In this document: piece after piece, positions 1-7,900 of the stretch
Layout: every line of letters starts with the position of its first letter
How positions within the stretch are numbered: the stretch's first letter is position 1
Assembly: GCA_964654945.1 (NCBI GenBank)
Contig: CAZZLN010000045.1
Span: forward strand, 1 to 15,396
Length of the DNA stretch: 15,396 nt
Reading direction: 5' to 3'
Source: HGM11788 sp964654945
GTDB lineage: Bacteria; Bacillota; Clostridia; Lachnospirales; CAG-274
The notes under the pieces: generated by a model
Database searches by the model: none
The model's input: only the letters and a program-made list of their open reading frames with translations
Told to the model about the DNA's origin: nothing
Program-made: the position numbers and the translations under genes

Positions 1-2
1 AT

Positions 3-740
3 GGTGACGGAAATAGATTTTTTGGTGTAGAGCTTGAAGTTGACTATGGTGGAAACATAGGCGATAATGCAGAAAAAATCCTTAATATTGCAAATGTCAA
101 TGATGAAGACAGACTTTATATAAAAAATGATTCAAGTATTGAAGATGGTTTTGAGATGGTTTCACATCCTATGACATTAGATTATCACAAAAAATATATG
201 CCTTGGGAAGACATAATGAAAAGTCTTATAAATATGGGATATATGAGTCATAAAACTGCTACTTGTGGTTTACATTATCATATTAACAGAACTGCATTTG
301 GTGAAACACAAGAAGAACAAGAAGAAGCAATTGCAAGAATACTGTATTTTGTAGAACACCATTGGGATGAGATGTTAAGATTTTCAAGGAGAACTGAAGT
401 TCAAATGGCTCGTTGGGCAAATCGTTATGGTACTGCATTAGGAATGAGTCCAAAGAAAATGATGGATGACATTAAAAAATGTGATTATAGCAGATACAGA
501 TGCGTAAATATTCAGAACTATTACACAATTGAGTTCAGAATGTTTAGAGGAACTCTTAAATACAATACTTTTATAGCCACATTACAGCTTATTAATGAGA
601 TTTGTAATGTGGCTATTTCTTTATCTGATGAAGAAATGACAGAACTTAGCTGGAATGATTTTATCAAAGGCATAGACAAAGATGAAAATACAGAACTGTT
701 TACATATCTTAAAGAAAGAAACTTATATGAGGAGGTCTAA
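3..740 (+). CDS. Amidoligase (Amidoligase_2 / GCS-GS fold), 5'-truncated by the window
   Basis: The reading frame is already open at base 3, so the N-terminus lies outside the window; the first in-frame ATG (156) is internal. The extra upstream residues contain the family signature FGVELEVD near the start, followed by NDSSIEDGFEMVSHP, GLHYHINR and IEFRMFRGTL. These Glu, His and Arg motifs are typical of the putative amidoligase family PF12224, ATP-dependent carboxylate-amine ligases of the glutamine synthetase / gamma-glutamylcysteine synthetase fold. Such enzymes are predicted to form amide bonds on peptides or cell-surface polymers; the substrate here is unknown. The ribosome binding site of the next gene lies inside the last codons of this one, and only 3 bases separate them, so the two are co-transcribed and probably work together. 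The family call is firm; the biological role is inference. Confidence 0.85.
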   Translation, partial: GDGNRFFGVELEVDYGGNIGDNAEKILNIANVNDEDRLYIKNDSSIEDGFEMVSHPMTLDYHKKYMPWEDIMKSLINMGYMSHKTATCGLHYHINRTAFGETQEEQEEAIARILYFVEHHWDEMLRFSRRTEVQMARWANRYGTALGMSPKKMMDDIKKCDYSRYRCVNIQNYYTIEFRMFRGTLKYNTFIATLQLINEICNVAISLSDEEMTELSWNDFIKGIDKDENTELFTYLKERNLYEEV

Positions 741-743
741 AAA

Positions 744-1685
744 ATGTGTTGTTTATTTGGTTTAGTTGATTATGACAATAAACTGTCAATAAAAAATAAG
801 GAAAAAATAATCAGAGTATTATCAAAGGAATGTGAAGCAAGAGGTACTGATGCAACAGGTATTGCATATATGACAAATAACAAAATGACGATATATAAAA
901 AAGCATTACCTGCAAGAAAAATGAAGTTCAGATTTAACAGTAATCCTCAGGTTATTATGGGACATACCAGAATGACTACCCAAGGCAGTGAAAAGAATAA
1001 CATTAATAATCACCCATTTTACTCAGAAAAATTAAACTTTGCTCTTGCTCATAATGGTGTGCTTTATAATGATAAAACTCTAAGAAAAACAGAGAAACTA
1101 CCTGATACCAAAATTGAAACTGATTCTTATATAGCTTTGCAGCTTATTGAAAAGCAGAAAACCCTCAACTTTGAAACCATTAAAAATATGGCTGAAAAAG
1201 TTGAGGGTTCTTTTTGTTTTACAATTCTTAGTAAGGATAATGAACTGTATATAGTAAAGGGCAATAATCCAATGTGTATTGCAAAATTCAACGGATTTTA
1301 TATTTATGCATCGACAAAAGAAATATTAACTAAGTCACTTAAAAAGCTTGGTTTAAAGCATTATAAAGAGGTCAATATAAAAACAGGAGAAATTTTAAAA
1401 ATTGATTATTTTGGCAATGTTATCAGAGCTGAATTTAATATTAATTATGATTATTGGAATAATTATTACTGGGGTTATGGAGCAATAAAAAGAAATGCAA
1501 CCAATGAAGCTAAGTCAGCATATGATGAATACCTTGAAGACCTTATTTATTATGGTAAATGTGTAGACATTGAAGAAGAGACTATCAGGGAATTGTTAGA
1601 CTTAGGCTATGATTATATGGATATTGAAGATATACTGTATAATTATGACTACTACAAGGCGGATGACTTTTGTGATGAAATATAA
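744..1685 (+). CDS. Class II glutamine amidotransferase (Ntn-hydrolase)
   Basis: The 313-residue product begins Met-Cys-Cys-Leu-Phe-Gly; removal of Met would expose the nucleophilic Cys2 required by class II (GATase2) amidotransferases. Further family motifs are GHTRMTTQG (about 73-81), an HPF motif, LAHNGVLYN (about 101-109, with the Asn-Gly of the oxyanion hole) and the TDSY motif near 126. These enzymes release ammonia from glutamine. There is no attached synthetase domain, so the ammonia acceptor must be a partner, most simply the amidoligase encoded immediately upstream. The start is fixed by GGAGGT at 731-736. The last 80 residues are rich in Tyr, Asp and Glu and match nothing I recognise. 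A strong terminator follows, closing this operon. The amidoligase plus GAT-II pairing is a known comparative-genomics association; the product of the pair is unknown. Confidence 0.88.
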   Translation: MCCLFGLVDYDNKLSIKNKEKIIRVLSKECEARGTDATGIAYMTNNKMTIYKKALPARKMKFRFNSNPQVIMGHTRMTTQGSEKNNINNHPFYSEKLNFALAHNGVLYNDKTLRKTEKLPDTKIETDSYIALQLIEKQKTLNFETIKNMAEKVEGSFCFTILSKDNELYIVKGNNPMCIAKFNGFYIYASTKEILTKSLKKLGLKHYKEVNIKTGEILKIDYFGNVIRAEFNINYDYWNNYYWGYGAIKRNATNEAKSAYDEYLEDLIYYGKCVDIEEETIRELLDLGYDYMDIEDILYNYDYYKADDFCDEI

Positions 1686-1729
1686 TTAATTTATAAAAAA
1701 CAATTTAGTTTATAATAAATTGATTTTAA

Positions 1730-1771
1730 GGGCAATGTAGTTTTATATGCTATATTGCTCTTTATTTTTTT
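1730..1771 (+). terminator. Rho-independent terminator after the amidotransferase
   Basis: An 11-bp stem is formed by GGGCAATGTAG (1730-1740) and CTATATTGCTC (1750-1760), with two G-T wobbles and a 9-base loop. It is followed directly by a T-rich run (TTTATTTTTTT). This closes the amidoligase/amidotransferase operon and separates it from the recombinase gene 32 bases further on. Confidence 0.85.
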
Positions 1772-1802
1772 ATGGGCAATAATATATTAGGGGGTGATTA
1801 AA

Positions 1803-2411
1803 ATGAAATATGGTTATATTAGAGTATCAACAAAGGAGCAAAATGAAGCAAGGCAATTAATTGCACTCAAAGAATATGGCGTTAAAGATAAATATATGTT
1901 TATAGATAAACAAAGTGGAAAGGATTTTGAAAGAGATAATTATAAAAGGTTATTGAAAAAGATTAAGCAAGATGATGTTATTGTTATTAAAAGTATTGAC
2001 AGACTAGGGAGAAATTATAAAGAGATAATTGAACAATGGAGAATAATAACTCAGAATAAAAAAGCTGATATTGTTGTTCTTGATATGCCATTACTTGATA
2101 CTACTAAAAATAAGGATTTAATGGGTACATTTGTTGCAGACCCTGTTTTGCAGGTGTTATCTTTTGTTTCTGAAACTGAAAGAGAAAATATAAGACAAAG
2201 ACAGGCTGAGGGTATTGCTGTTGCTAAGGCTAAAGGTATTAAGTTTGGCAGAAAAAGACAGTATGACCCTAATGATTATATTCATATTTATAAAAGAGTA
2301 AAAAATGGTGAACTTAGGACAAAAGATGCAATTGCTATTATGGGTGTTAGCGAAAGAACCTATAGAAGAATGAAATCTGAATGGGATAAAATGTTAAATA
2401 TGCATAATTAA
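1803..2411 (+). CDS. Small serine recombinase (resolvase/invertase family)
   Basis: The 202-residue protein has the N-terminal catalytic domain of the resolvase/invertase family: YGYIRVST with nucleophile Ser9 and Arg7, SIDRLGRN with Asp66, Arg67 and Arg70, and the SETERENIRQRQAEG long helix. A C-terminal DNA-binding helix-turn-helix follows (about 175-195, AIAIMGVSERTYRRM). The length equals that of Hin/Gin invertases and Tn3-type resolvases and is far shorter than large serine integrases. An in-frame GTG at 1794 lies inside the AGGGGGTG ribosome binding site, so ATG 1803 is the better start. No res-like site is visible upstream. Instead, two copies of a 24-bp palindrome lie just downstream, the first 3 bases after the stop codon, bracketing the next operon's promoter. 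Both local inversion/excision and resolution of a larger element are possible roles. Confidence 0.9.
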   Translation: MKYGYIRVSTKEQNEARQLIALKEYGVKDKYMFIDKQSGKDFERDNYKRLLKKIKQDDVIVIKSIDRLGRNYKEIIEQWRIITQNKKADIVVLDMPLLDTTKNKDLMGTFVADPVLQVLSFVSETERENIRQRQAEGIAVAKAKGIKFGRKRQYDPNDYIHIYKRVKNGELRTKDAIAIMGVSERTYRRMKSEWDKMLNMHN

Positions 2412-2414
2412 AAC

Positions 2415-2438
2415 CGTCATAATGTATACTTTGTGACG
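2415..2438. repeat. 24-bp imperfect palindrome, copy 1 (candidate recombinase site)
   Basis: The left half reads CGTCATAATGTA and the right half TACTTTGTGACG. The dyad is centred on GTATAC with a central AT dinucleotide. Copy 2 at 2550-2573 differs at only 2 of 24 positions. Length, dyad symmetry and a symmetric central dinucleotide fit a crossover site of a small serine recombinase, whose gene ends 3 bases upstream. No T-run follows, so it is not a typical terminator. Confidence 0.6.
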
Positions 2439-2460
2439 ATATTTAAAACACATTTTTGCC

Positions 2461-2492
2461 ATATATTTATGTATAAATTTACATAAATATAT
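2461..2492. repeat. Perfect AT-rich inverted repeat upstream of the operon promoter
   Basis: Arms ATATATTTATGTA (2461-2473) and TACATAAATATAT (2480-2492) are perfect 13-base complements around a 6-base centre. The right arm touches the -35 box. In RNA it would give an AT-only hairpin followed by TGATTTTT, a weak terminator for the recombinase gene. As DNA it could be a regulator or accessory-protein site. Its position between the two 24-bp palindromes places it inside the putative switch segment. Confidence 0.6.
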
Positions 2493-2520
2493 TGATTTTT
2501 AAAAATAAATATGTTACAAT
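2492..2520 (+). promoter_or_regulatory. Sigma-A-type promoter of the secreted-protein operon
   Basis: The -35 box is TTGATT (2492-2497), the spacer 17 bases, and the -10 box TACAAT (2515-2520). Transcription would start near 2527, giving a leader of about 67 bases containing palindrome copy 2. It is the only good promoter seen ahead of the four exported-protein genes. It lies between the two candidate recombination sites, so its direction may be switchable. Confidence 0.7.
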
Positions 2521-2549
2521 TTGACTAGAATAATTTATAAAAAATGGAC

Positions 2550-2573
2550 TGTCATAAAGTATACTTTGTGACG
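2550..2573. repeat. 24-bp imperfect palindrome, copy 2 (candidate recombinase site)
   Basis: The left half is TGTCATAAAGTA and the right half TACTTTGTGACG, spaced 135 bp from copy 1. Read directly the two copies differ at 2 positions; read in inverted orientation they differ at 4, with the same GTATAC core, so orientation is nearly ambiguous. In the mRNA it forms a hairpin ending 5 bases before AAAGGAGG (2579-2586), so it could also influence translation of the first secreted protein. Confidence 0.6.
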
Positions 2574-2593
2574 GGTTGCAAAGGAGGAAAATA

Positions 2594-3136
2594 ATGAAAA
2601 GATTTTTTAGTGATGTGAGGGAAATCCTATTTACAACAGTCATATTTGTAATGATAAGTCAGATGCAATGTTTTGCTTATACAAAAACAGTTGAATGGCA
2701 ATGGAAAGTAGCTGATAATACTTATTATCCCATGCCTTATATTGAAACAACGGATTATATTACTAGAAATGGTACAGCAATGGTAAAATTTAGGAATATG
2801 GTTAATGTAATGGGAGGAAGTGTTGAATATATAGCTTCATCTAAAACTACAAAGGCTTATTTCCCTATTGGGTTAAAGACTCAATCAGTAGCAATTAAGG
2901 CAGGAAATAAAGCTATAGATTTTACTGATAGAATTGAGTATTTATACACCAAAAATTATTCAAGACATTATGCAAATCCAGCACCAGTCATTATAAATGG
3001 TTCTCTCTATGTATCTGCAATAGACCTAGGAAATGTAATGGCAAAAGACAGGGTTTGTCCTCTTTTAGATAACAAATATGCAGATATAAGAAACGGAAAA
3101 CTTTATATTGCATATGCTTATAATACACAAGGTTAA
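2594..3136 (+). CDS. Exported short stalk-domain protein, paralogue 1
   Basis: The start is ATG 2594, chosen because AAAGGAGG (2579-2586) sits 7 bases before it; the in-frame TTG at 2576 has no ribosome binding site. The 180-residue product has a signal peptide (hydrophobic 11-25, likely cleaved after CFA, residue 28). The mature part resembles one degenerate copper-amine-oxidase N-terminal / stalk domain (PF07833-like): the PYIETTDYI...VKFRNMV...MGGSVEY segment aligns with the usual 'P-x-R-x-G-x-x-x-V-P-L-R...LG-x-x-V' pattern, and PVIINGSLYVSAIDLGNVM with the second strand set. Such domains are structural modules of Clostridia surface proteins; no catalytic residues are seen. It heads an apparent operon and is closely similar to the next gene, suggesting tandem duplication. 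Specific function unknown. Confidence 0.75.
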   Translation: MKRFFSDVREILFTTVIFVMISQMQCFAYTKTVEWQWKVADNTYYPMPYIETTDYITRNGTAMVKFRNMVNVMGGSVEYIASSKTTKAYFPIGLKTQSVAIKAGNKAIDFTDRIEYLYTKNYSRHYANPAPVIINGSLYVSAIDLGNVMAKDRVCPLLDNKYADIRNGKLYIAYAYNTQG

Positions 3137-3184
3137 AAATATATTTTATAAATAATTACAATAAATAATAGGAGGTTTATTATT

Positions 3185-3739
3185 ATGAAAAAATATATAA
3201 CAATATTATTAACAAGTATTGCGACAGTTGTTAGCAGCGTAAATTCCTTTGCATATACAAAGCATTTCGAAGAATATTATAGAAGTGATGTAGGTGTTAT
3301 CGGAAATTCAGATAATATGACTTGGGAAGATTTGAATAGAGTGGGATGGACGAATTTATTTCCATATATAGAAACAACAGATTATATTATGAGAAACGGA
3401 ACAGCAATGGTTAAGTTTAGAGATATGGTTACATTTATAGGAGGTAAAGTAGATTATAATACGAATACTAAAATAGTCAAGGTCTATTTTAATACTGATT
3501 TGAGTAATGGAGCTATAGGCTTAACAGTGAATTCTGTAGCTGTAAGAGCAAATAGAAACAGAATAGATTATACATATGTATCTGGAGATAGCGTTAGCTA
3601 CAATACAAAAGTAACTCCTGTAATTATTAATGGTTCTCTTTATGTGTCAGCTGTTGATTTGGGAAATGTTTTAGGTGGCGAGGGAGCAAAAATGCAAAAT
3701 GGTAAGGTATATATTAATTATAGATATAATGCAGGTTAA
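3185..3739 (+). CDS. Exported short stalk-domain protein, paralogue 2
   Basis: This 184-residue protein has a signal peptide (residues 1-23, cleavage likely after SFA) and is preceded by AGGAGG (from 3170) at good spacing. It shares several blocks with the upstream neighbour: PYIETTDYIxRNGTAMVKFR, then DMV..IGG, then PVIINGSLYVSAxDLGNV, and a final NGKxYIxYxYN. The two are therefore tandem paralogues of the stalk-domain (copper-amine-oxidase-N-like) type. It carries an extra segment after the signal peptide (about residues 30-57, Asp/Asn/Trp-containing) not present in paralogue 1. The gap to the upstream gene is 48 bases without a terminator, and 20 bases separate it from the next start, so co-transcription is likely. 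Role unknown; probably extracellular. Confidence 0.75.
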   Translation: MKKYITILLTSIATVVSSVNSFAYTKHFEEYYRSDVGVIGNSDNMTWEDLNRVGWTNLFPYIETTDYIMRNGTAMVKFRDMVTFIGGKVDYNTNTKIVKVYFNTDLSNGAIGLTVNSVAVRANRNRIDYTYVSGDSVSYNTKVTPVIINGSLYVSAVDLGNVLGGEGAKMQNGKVYINYRYNAG

Positions 3740-3759
3740 ATAAAATTGAGGTGAAAATT

Positions 3760-4863
3760 ATGAAAAAATTTATAAAATTATGTGTAAGTACAATATTATG
3801 TGCTACATTTATAACAAATATAGTTTCTGCCGACAATTCACAACAGGTATTGAATACTCTTAATAATACATCTTATTTGAACTCATTAATAGGACAAGAA
3901 TGGGGTGGAATTAGTAAATTTGCTGTTGCAGATATGAATAATGATGGGAATATGGAGCTTATTCTTACACGGGATTATATTGTCTATTCAAGTGCAATAT
4001 ATAATGTTTGTGTTTTAACCTTTAAAAATGGAAGCCCGATAAAAGTAGCTACTGAGCATATGTATCATGGTTACAATCCGTCGACTGGTATATTTATAAC
4101 TAGTTCAGGTTGGACAGGCTCTATCACATATGACATCAATAAGATTAATTCAGACGGTTCAGTGTCAAATATACATACGATTAATGCAGAGTATAATACC
4201 TCTATTGGAAATTGCTATAGAATTGATGGTGGTAGTTACAAATATTTTAGTAACGAGCAACAGCTAAGTACTGCTGTTGATTCTCTTTTGAGCTATTACA
4301 ATTTGCAACAGCCAACTTTCTATGATTATTTTCCTTCTAATTTTAGTAAGGCAATAATTGCAGCTGGAGGTAGTTTATCAGGCGGAAGCAGTTCTGGCAC
4401 AAAATCTTATAATTTTTCATCAAATAATTATAGTGTTACTAATAAAGTAGTAGCTGTATATGTTGGAAAGCAAGATGTCTTTGTAGGAGAAAGTGCTGAT
4501 AATGGTAAATTCTATAGTTTTAAAGATGCAACTCCATATATACAAGTTCAAAGCAGTTCTGTTATGGTACCTTTAGGTGGACTTAGTATCGCACTTACAA
4601 ATGAATTTCCTAATATTAATGAAAATGAGATTGTTTCGTGGAATAGCAGAACAAAAACAGCTGGCATCACTATTGGAAATATAAATGTACAATTAACAGC
4701 TGGCGACAAATATATGTATGTTAATGGCAGAAAAGAATATATGGGAGGTGCAGTAGCTGAAATTGTAAATGGAAGAATCTATCTACCTTTTAGAGCAATT
4801 GGCCAAGCTTTTGGTGTAAATGCATCTTGGGATGCTGATTATAGAATGGCTCAATATAATTAA
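3760..4863 (+). CDS. Exported protein with Ca-loop-like segment and C-terminal stalk domain
   Basis: ATG 3760 is preferred over the in-frame GTG 3751, which is part of the GAGGTG ribosome binding site. The 367-residue product has a signal peptide (1-24, cleavage after VSA). Residues 53-69 (FAVADMNNDGNMELIL) are a D-x-N-x-D-G-N FG-GAP/VCBS-like or EF-hand-like calcium loop as seen in many secreted Clostridia proteins. A Ser/Gly-rich linker occupies about 205-222. The C-terminal third (about 230-367) is a stalk domain of the copper-amine-oxidase-N type, with VMVPLGGLSIAL, then WNSRTKTAGITIG, and the diagnostic NGRIYLPFRAIGQAFG...WD near the end. Despite the family name there is no oxidase domain. 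It is third in the exported-protein operon and is likely an extracellular binding or structural protein; the ligand is unknown. Confidence 0.75.
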   Translation: MKKFIKLCVSTILCATFITNIVSADNSQQVLNTLNNTSYLNSLIGQEWGGISKFAVADMNNDGNMELILTRDYIVYSSAIYNVCVLTFKNGSPIKVATEHMYHGYNPSTGIFITSSGWTGSITYDINKINSDGSVSNIHTINAEYNTSIGNCYRIDGGSYKYFSNEQQLSTAVDSLLSYYNLQQPTFYDYFPSNFSKAIIAAGGSLSGGSSSGTKSYNFSSNNYSVTNKVVAVYVGKQDVFVGESADNGKFYSFKDATPYIQVQSSSVMVPLGGLSIALTNEFPNINENEIVSWNSRTKTAGITIGNINVQLTAGDKYMYVNGRKEYMGGAVAEIVNGRIYLPFRAIGQAFGVNASWDADYRMAQYN

Positions 4864-4913
4864 TATACATATTTTGTAGTTAGTATATATAAATAATACA
4901 AGGAGAAAAATTA

Positions 4914-7900
4914 ATGAAAAGATTTAAAAAAATACTTAGTCTTTTGTTGGCTATTACTGTTTTTTTGTCCACTAGTATAAATTTTACTATTATGACACAA
5001 GCAGCATCAAGTTTATCAGCCGAAGAAATAAGGGGCAGAATTGATTCATTAATGCAATCGCCTGGTTTTATCCCCAATAAAATGCATAAAAACAGTAATT
5101 GCAAGGGATTTGCCGATGCTGTGCTTATGAAAATTTTTGGAATATCTCATGGTGTAGGTTCTCAAGTTGGCATAAATAATGAAACAGTTCATATTAATAC
5201 TGCAAGTGGCTTTAGAGAAGTTGGAAGAGTTTCAATGGCTAATGGTAATCTTAATGCTGCTGGATTAAAAAATCTGTTTACTAATATTGCTCAAGCAGGA
5301 GATTATGTTCAGATGGACTATACGAAAATTAGTAATAATTTAGATAACAAACATTCGTTAATAGTATATTCTACAAGCAATACCGGAGTTGTTTTCTACC
5401 ATGGAGGTACAACAAAATATGTGTATTTTGGTAGTTCACCAAATCCAAATTCCAAGAATCCTCTTTATGGTTATGTAGGTAGAGAAATAACTTGGGATAA
5501 ATTCATGGAATATTTCAAAAAAAGCGATGATGCTTTGATTCTTTATAGATACGAAGGAGTAGTTGATAAGGTTGTTGTTACTCCACAGTGTGCAGGGGTT
5601 ACTATTAATCAAGAAAGTTTTGTAGGTGGTAAGAGATTGACTTTCACAACATCAGAGCCTGGTGCTAGAATAGTATATCAGACAAATGATGATGGTTGGT
5701 CTCCTCAGGATAATGGTTTTTCAAGACCGTTGTATAATTCAATGCGTGTTAGGGCTTATGCAACCAAATCAGGATATAAGGATAGTGGAGTAACTGATAT
5801 ATGGCTAACAATAAATAAGCTAACAAAACCTAATATATCCACTCGTTATGTTGATAATGGTATAATGGTTGAAATGAATTCACCTGAAGGTGCAGAAATT
5901 CGATATACAACAGATGGCTCTACACCTACAGAAAACAGTATAAGATATAACGGAGGTTTTGTTATAAGCTCATCTACAAGTGTTAAAGCTATTGCTGTTT
6001 CATCAGGCTGGGCGAATAGTGATACAACTACAAAAAATATAACTGTATCAAAACCTGGAACACCATCAGTAAGTCTTTATAACACAGAAGATAAAATTGC
6101 AGTAGGTGATACTGCATCTGTTAGCTGGACAAAGCTTAATAATGCGTCTTCTTATGTTGTGTCATTATATAAGGATAATACTCTTTTAGAAGAAAAAACA
6201 ACAACAGGAACAGTTGAGTCTTTTGTTCTTGATAAGTTAGGTGGCTACACAATAAAGGTTAAGGCAAAAAACTTTGCTGGAGAAGGTGAAGAAAGCTATC
6301 CTCCGGTTATAGTTACTGCTATGGCTGATGTGAATGTTAAATTTGTTAATTATGATGGTAAAACTATTTCGGAACAGACTGTTAAATATGGTCATGAGGC
6401 AATACCACCGTTTGTACCTCAGCGTAAGGGTTATACATTTGCCGGTTGGGATTCTGTGGCGTATAAAAAGGCTACGGAAGATATGACAATAACAGCTTCA
6501 TACGAAATTAACAGATATTCTGTTAGCTTTTATGATACAAATGGTACAACATTATTATCTACACAAAAGGTAGAATATTTAAAATCAGCAACACCACCAG
6601 ATGCATCTAAATGTACAATAAGAGATAATTATATTTTCTCAGGATGGCATGTAGATTATACAAGTAGTGGTGATGATTATACAGCTGTTGAGGGTGATAT
6701 GAAACTTATTGCGACCCAAAGCTGGGAAAATAAGGATTTACCAGTTGTTTTGTCTGTAAATAATTGTTATAGAGATGATAATGGAAAAACTTATAGTGCA
6801 AGTGTACATATTACAAACTCCAATTTAGGTACACTGAATTATAAACTTATTGGTACATTAAAAGCATCTAATGGAAAAACCCTAAAGAGTGTAATTACTG
6901 AGGCTTATTCAGATAATGATGTTGAAAAAGATGTAGAGTTAACAATTAATTATACTGACAAGGCTTCATCATTTGAGGTTGTAGCTGTTGGATATGATGG
7001 AGATTTTAAGACTGGTGGTACTGTGTCAAAGGTGGCAACATCTGGAATATCTCCTAGAACAAACAGCTATTGGGGGGATTGGTCAGAATGGACAGAAACT
7101 AAGCCAGTTAATAATGGTGGTACTAATGTATCAGATTTTCAAATTGAGAGCAAAACTCAATACAGAGGCAGAACCAAATCATATGTAGATAGTTATAATT
7201 CTGGTGTAGCAGGATATTCTTTGAGAACAGATGTAGAAAATCCTACTGTTCAATATGGTGCATGGAGTGGCACACAAGATTCAACAACTTATCCTACTCC
7301 AAGTGACTGTTGTCAGATAGTAGGACAGTATAATGTTTATAATTATTATCACTATTGTCATCAGTACACAAGTGGAGGTGCATGGAAAGTAGATTCAATA
7401 CCTTATGGTATTAATAATACTTTGCATTTTTATTCAACAACTACTGGATTGCCATATCATCAGATAAGTGATAAGGGTGGCTATAAGTCTTATGGACCTG
7501 CTAACGCAAGTCTTTGTAGTCATGGTAAGCAGTATTGGTGGCCTGTAGGCACACATTTTACCTCTTATGACAATACAATAAATAAACACTATCAGTATCA
7601 GACAAGATCAAAGAGTTATTTATATCATTTCTGGAAATGGAATGATTGGTCAGCTTGGTATGATGGAAATCCAGGTGGAGACGAAGTTCAGACTAGAACT
7701 GTTTATAGATCTAGATATCAGTATACTGATAACATAAGTGACACTAATGCAGGAACAGAAAACACAGAAGGTAAGGAATATAAAATAAGTGGAAGTCTTA
7801 CTAATGTTACAAAGGACTTTACAGGCAAAGCTGCTACAGTTATGGTTTATAAAAAGACAAATTCAGATCCAACTGAAGAACAACTTGAATATGTAAATCA

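Noticed and set aside
1794..1802. GTG start for the recombinase
   Set aside because: It overlaps the AGGGGGTG ribosome binding site; ATG 1803 restores the usual family N-terminus.
2576..2593. TTG start that would lengthen the first exported protein by six residues
   Set aside because: The ribosome binding site AAAGGAGG lies inside this extension and points to ATG 2594.
4880..5104. Leftward 74-residue reading frame overlapping the start of the giant surface-protein gene
   Set aside because: It lies antisense to a signal peptide and domain with clear coding features, and has no ribosome binding site or recognisable motif.
6988..7188. 66-residue + strand reading frame inside the giant gene
   Set aside because: Out-of-frame shadow within an uninterrupted, domain-rich coding sequence.
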